Translations under genes and position numbers: made by a program
From: Paenibacillus aquistagni
GTDB taxonomy: Bacteria > Bacillota > Bacilli > Paenibacillales > Paenibacillaceae
DNA: 64,000 nt
NCBI RefSeq assembly: GCF_900177815.1
Contig: NZ_FXAZ01000009.1
Location: 1-64,000 of the forward strand
Direction of reading: 5' to 3'
Notes under the pieces: generated by a model
Database searches by the model: none
What the model saw: only the letters and a program-made list of their open reading frames with translations
Told to the model about the DNA's origin: nothing
Part shown: in pieces, positions 61,353 through 64,000 of the stretch
How the letters are laid out: every line of letters begins with the position of its first letter
Numbering within the stretch: position 1 is the first letter of the stretch

Positions 61353-61724
61353 CTCTCGGTTCCCCCTTCCTAGGAATAAAATGTTTGAAAAAAATTTCAT
61401 CCGCTAGGACCTACGTCATTCACTTCCCGAGGGAATAATCTCTCGCAACATACAATGTCCTGAGTGAATCCTGGTTCCTAATATTGTGTTCAACGAGATT
61501 AAAAATAACATCTTATTCGCTCGATTGCAACTCTTTTTTTCGAGACACGCATAAAGAATGTGCCGAACGTTTAGAATCACACCACAAATTATGGTTCGGG
61601 AGCCTGTTCGGTTCCTTATCTTTTTTGTAAAAATATCTAATAATCGTTCGTTATTTTGCGATTCTATAGGGTGAAAGCCCCGACGGAAGCCCATTCATCA
61701 GCTAATTCGGAACATTATGGTCAT
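61353..61724 (-). other. Long gene-free leader region upstream of speD
   Basis: No supported gene in about 370 bp. On the minus strand a promoter-like pair TTGCAA-17-TATTTT lies near 61510-61535. It is followed by a hairpin with arms ATTCACT/AGTGAAT (61418-61469) enclosing CGAG/CTCG. The segment TTCCCTC in that hairpin could pair with the speD ribosome-binding site AGGGGGAA, so control of translation initiation is possible but unproven. A 92-codon frame here has no ribosome-binding site and unlikely composition. Confidence 0.35.
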
Positions 61725-61763
61725 AAAAAGAAGGAAGGCTGTATTCATACAGCCTTCCTTCTT
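61725..61763 (-). terminator. Very strong terminator after the unrecognised gene
   Basis: A perfect 17-bp stem AAGAAGGAAGGCTGTAT/ATACAGCCTTCCTTCTT, followed on the minus strand by TTTTTAT. It lies about 10 bases after the stop of the gene at 61774. Confidence 0.93.
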
Positions 61764-61773
61764 GCATCCTATA

Positions 61774-62370
61774 TTAGTATGCCTCTAAAACAAACATGTG
61801 ATGAACAAGCTGATTCAACTGCTGATCAATCGCTTGAACCTCATCCTTGTCTCGTGCTTGATTGCGAGCATCAAGCCACTTGTTAACCTCACGCTTCAGC
61901 TCATGAATCTTGCGCTCCACGTGATCTTGAACGAACAACTGCGCAAGTTCCTTCAATCTGCTCTGATCCTTGCGCTCATATATGAGACGGGACTCTCCGT
62001 CCTGGTGCTGTACAATTCGTTGAACAGTGCCTTCCATATAATAATAAGTCATGGTAAATCCAGCAAAAATCCGATTGACGACTGCATCTCCTCGGAAGGT
62101 TGCGACCAGCTTCTGCATCACTTGCGTAAGCTTCGGCCGTTCCAAGCGACAAGACGTTACACAGACATATCGATTGCCTAGCTTCTCAAACAGAAAGGTA
62201 ATCTCATCCCCAAGACCATCTTCCAGCACGATCTCCTGACTGCCGTTATCCAGCACTTTCACATGCCATACGATGGATTGACCCAGAAATGTTTGCAACA
62301 AATGGGCTAACTGAGACTCTGTCAACTGCATACGGGCTTTCACATATTCTGTGGCTAATCGCCTAGCCAT
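61774..62370 (-). CDS. Conserved-looking protein of unknown function
   Basis: A 198-residue protein not recognised. The first two thirds look globular alpha/beta (IVWHVKVLDNGSQEIVLEDG, GNRYVCVTSCRLERPKLTQV, FAGFTMTYYYMEGTVQRIVQ). The last third is a long charged helix, probably coiled (KELAQLFVQDHVERKIHELK, DEVQAIDQQLNQLVHHMFVL). There is no signal peptide or membrane segment, so it is likely cytoplasmic. The ribosome-binding site is GAGGAGATA. It is monocistronic with a strong terminator, between engB and speD. A TATAAT lies about 55 bp upstream of the start without a clear -35. Confidence 0.8.
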   Translation of the reverse strand: MARRLATEYVKARMQLTESQLAHLLQTFLGQSIVWHVKVLDNGSQEIVLEDGLGDEITFLFEKLGNRYVCVTSCRLERPKLTQVMQKLVATFRGDAVVNRIFAGFTMTYYYMEGTVQRIVQHQDGESRLIYERKDQSRLKELAQLFVQDHVERKIHELKREVNKWLDARNQARDKDEVQAIDQQLNQLVHHMFVLEAY

Positions 62371-62484
62371 AAGTATCTCCTCAATTCTTAACCGTTTCCT
62401 AGCTCTATCTTATTATACTACACGCTTATATATAATTCCTGTTTACGAAGTCCTAAGAAATCATGAAATTATCTTCAAAAATCG

Positions 62485-62625
62485 TTATGAACGCCAATTG
62501 AGCCCGAACAACCGCTGAAATCCTTTTAATTTTTCAAGCTCCTTCACGTATTTACATGCAACGATACGAATTTCTTTGCACCGCTTGTCCGCTGGACAAT
62601 GTACATCATCGCTGGAAATAAACAA
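62485..62625 (-). CDS. Possible 46-residue cysteine-containing protein downstream of engB
   Basis: A reading frame from TTG (GGAG 6 bases upstream) or from ATG at 62643 runs to TAA at 62485. The sequence looks protein-like: it starts MFISSDDVHCPADKRCKEIR, continues VACKYVKELEKLKGFQRLFG, and ends LNWRS. It has three cysteines and a basic amphipathic helix. The start lies inside the engB terminator hairpin, so expression would need read-through. The remaining gap (62371-62484) holds only the TATAAT noted for the next gene. Confidence 0.3.
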   Translation of the reverse strand: MFISSDDVHCPADKRCKEIRIVACKYVKELEKLKGFQRLFGLNWRS

Positions 62626-62670
62626 AAGGATCTCCGTCCACATTACGTCTGGACGATAAGATCCTTTGTT
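62621..62670 (-). terminator. Terminator after engB
   Basis: On the minus strand, AACAAAGGATCT pairs with AGATCCTTTTGTT and an inner CGTCCA pairs with TGGACG. The T-rich TTTTGTTTATTT overlaps the descending arm and what follows. It begins about 45 bases after the engB stop. Confidence 0.7.
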
Positions 62671-62716
62671 CGTTCGAACTCCCCTATTGGCTTGCCAAGA
62701 GATCTATTTACTAATG

Positions 62717-63370
62717 TTAAAGGTCTGCTTCACCTTGTCCCTTTGCATCATCAAGACCAGGGTCAAGCGCATCCGGCAATTCTTGTGCTGCCGCGTGCTT
62801 AAGAATAACATCCCACAGCTCATCGCGGCCCGCGCCTGTTTCGGCAGAGAACATAATGAGCGGAGTCGCTGCTGTCAGACCTAATGTTGTCTTGACTTCC
62901 TTTAGATGCTTCGGCCATCTGCTGCGCGGAATCTTATCCGCCTTCGTCGCCACCACACATAAAGGGATATCATAGTGCGTCAGCCATTCATGCATCGCCA
63001 CATCATCCTTCGTCGGCGGATGACGCAGATCAATGACCTGAATGACGAGTTGAAGAGGCTTGCGCTCTTGCAAATATGCCTCGATCATCTTCCCCCATGC
63101 TTGCCGCTGCGTCTTGGATACCTTCGCATAGCCGTAACCCGGCACATCTACAAAATACAATTGTTCATTAATCCGGTAATAGTTCAAATGCTGCGTCTTG
63201 CCCGGCTGCGAGCTGGTTCGTGCCAGGTTGCGCCGTTGAATCATCTTGTTGATGAGCGAGGACTTTCCCACATTGGAGCGTCCTGCTAACGCGATCTCCG
63301 GAAGTCCATCCTCCGGATATTGCGCTGGTCCTACTGCACTAATTATAAATTCCGCGCTCGTTATCTTCAT
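62717..63370 (-). CDS. engB: Ribosome biogenesis GTPase EngB (YsxC)
   Basis: A protein of about 217 residues from the TrmE-Era-EngA-YihA GTPase group, essential for 50S assembly. The P-loop is [11 protein letters not shown]; switch motifs [14 protein letters not shown] and [10 protein letters not shown], and ATKADKI, are present. An acidic C-terminal tail ([19 protein letters not shown]) is longer than in B. subtilis. The ATG at 63370 follows GGTGGAG at 5 bases; the longest frame starts at 63388. It follows lon as in B. subtilis. Confidence 0.96.
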   Translation of the reverse strand: MKITSAEFIISAVGPAQYPEDGLPEIALAGRSNVGKSSLINKMIQRRNLARTSSQPGKTQHLNYYRINEQLYFVDVPGYGYAKVSKTQRQAWGKMIEAYLQERKPLQLVIQVIDLRHPPTKDDVAMHEWLTHYDIPLCVVATKADKIPRSRWPKHLKEVKTTLGLTAATPLIMFSAETGAGRDELWDVILKHAAAQELPDALDPGLDDAKGQGEADL

Positions 63371-63398
63371 TGCATCTCCACCTTCCAATTACACATAA

Positions 63399-63428
63399 GG
63401 AAACGGGCACTGGTCAATAAGCGCCCGT
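63399..63428 (-). terminator. Weak hairpin after lon
   Basis: On the minus strand, ACGGGC pairs with GCCCGT around a 14-base loop, followed by TTCCTTATG. It may attenuate transcription from lon into engB rather than stop it fully. Confidence 0.4.
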
Positions 63429-63459
63429 CTGCTGCTGCGGCCTATATTTGTATGTTGAT

Positions 63460-64000
63460 CTAATTCTGAGACTCATGAGGCACTAAAGCATGCATGAGCA
63501 CTTCATCTAAATGCTTCACCGGCACAAAGGTCATTTCCTCTCGAATCATATCAGGAATTTCTTCCAAATCCCGAATGTTGTCATGTGGAAAAATGACCTT
63601 CTTAATGCCTGCGCGATGGGCAGCAAGCGACTTTTCTTTAAGCCCGCCAATCGGGAGCACTCTCCCGCGAAGGGTGATCTCCCCCGTCATCGCCACATCC
63701 TTGGAAACGTATTGCTTGGTCAATGCTGACACAAGCGCCGTGGCCATCGAGATGCCTGCTGAAGGCCCATCCTTCGGAATTGCTCCTTCCGGCACATGGA
63801 TGTGGATATCGAGCTTCTCATGGAAGCCTGCTTCAAGCTGAAGCTCCTCGGCCTTTGAGCGCACATAACTGAAGGCAGCCTGAGCAGACTCCTTCATCAC
63901 ATCGCCAAGCTTGCCTGTCAGGAGCAGCTTCCCAGAGCCGGGCACGATGGCAACTTCAATCGTCAAAGTATCTCCGCCGACTTCCGTCCAAGCCAGGCCT
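63460..64000 (-). CDS. lon: ATP-dependent protease Lon, C-terminal proteolytic domain (cut by the right window edge)
   Basis: About 180 residues of the C terminus are visible. The reading frame is open to the window edge and begins there with [20 protein letters not shown], a typical LonA stretch. The catalytic Ser-Lys dyad is present: Ser in [12 protein letters not shown] and Lys in [17 protein letters not shown]. The gene continues beyond position 64000, where the AAA+ and N-terminal domains should lie. lon followed by engB is the B. subtilis lonA-ysxC order. Confidence 0.96.
   Translation of the reverse strand, partial: GLAWTEVGGDTLTIEVAIVPGSGKLLLTGKLGDVMKESAQAAFSYVRSKAEELQLEAGFHEKLDIHIHVPEGAIPKDGPSAGISMATALVSALTKQYVSKDVAMTGEITLRGRVLPIGGLKEKSLAAHRAGIKKVIFPHDNIRDLEEIPDMIREEMTFVPVKHLDEVLMHALVPHESQN

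Noticed and set aside
61416-61694. 92-codon minus-strand frame upstream of speD
   Set aside because: No ribosome-binding site, atypical composition, and it covers the structured leader region.
1-64000. Search for CRISPR arrays, insertion sequences, integrases, phage genes and tRNA genes
   Set aside because: No regularly spaced repeats, transposase or integrase motifs, or tRNA-like TTCGANTC blocks were noticed, so none is reported.

Overview
The window is chromosomal DNA from an endospore-forming, low-to-mid-GC member of the Bacillota, most like Paenibacillus. The main evidence is gene order. Read along the minus strand from right to left it is lon, engB, speD, hemA-hemX-sirC-hemC-cobA/hemD-hemB, hemL, spoVID, valS-folC-murC, spoIIB-maf-radC-mreBCD-minCD, rodA-spoIVFA-spoIVFB, rng-rplU-prp-rpmA, spo0B-obgE, then pheB-hom-thrC-thrB-pheA-ilvE. 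This is the lonA to pheA backbone of Bacillus subtilis with Paenibacillus-type additions. These are murC beside folC, rodA beside minD, an RNase G gene, a CobA-HemD fusion, and thr genes inside the pheB-pheA interval. Nearly every gene is on the minus strand. The plus strand holds a Crp/Fnr-like regulator and two short genes. No transposase, integrase, phage gene or CRISPR array was seen.

Layout. Positions 1-378 hold the promoters, boxA leader and first bases of a 16S rRNA gene that leaves the window on the left. From 379 to 1954 lie a SafA-type spore coat morphogenetic gene and, just upstream of it, a 24-codon double-CxxC mini-gene. From 2160 to 7988 is an amino-acid operon (pheB, hom, thrC, thrB, pheA, ilvE). 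From 8196 to 24888 is an accessory carbohydrate locus that separates obgE from pheB. It has two CUT1 permease pairs, two solute-binding proteins (one a 980-residue fusion), a DUF5696-type surface protein, an NHL-propeller/Yip1 membrane protein, an aldo/keto reductase and two paralogous GntR/LacI-type regulators at its ends. From 24926 to 40255 is the conserved cell-shape, division and sporulation block. From 40620 to 51410 are a small histidine-rich protein, a Ser/Thr kinase-like protein, murC, folC, valS with a T-box leader, a small membrane protein, spoVID and an RluA-type enzyme. From 51636 to 60625 is tetrapyrrole synthesis. From 60954 to 64000 are speD, an unrecognised gene, engB and the C-terminal part of lon.

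How the genes work together. HemA, HemL, HemB, HemC and HemD take glutamyl-tRNA to uroporphyrinogen III. The fused CobA domain and SirC lead on towards sirohydrochlorin. MreBCD, RodA and MinCD set rod shape and septum site. SpoIIB, SpoIVFA/FB, Spo0B, SpoVID and SafA act at successive stages of sporulation. The accessory locus looks like a catabolite-repressed import system for an oligosaccharide. It has no ABC ATPase of its own and many membrane-tethered surface parts.

Most interesting items: the accessory locus with its unusual surface proteins, the 24-codon zinc-ribbon-like gene overlapping the safA ribosome-binding site, an apparently membrane-anchored Spo0B, several short unannotated genes, an orphan terminator at 40496-40543, and a Fur/PerR-type box on the hemA promoter. 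Several start codons were moved inward from the longest reading frame because a good ribosome-binding site lies inside it. Functional names rest on recognised motifs and gene order, since no database search was possible.
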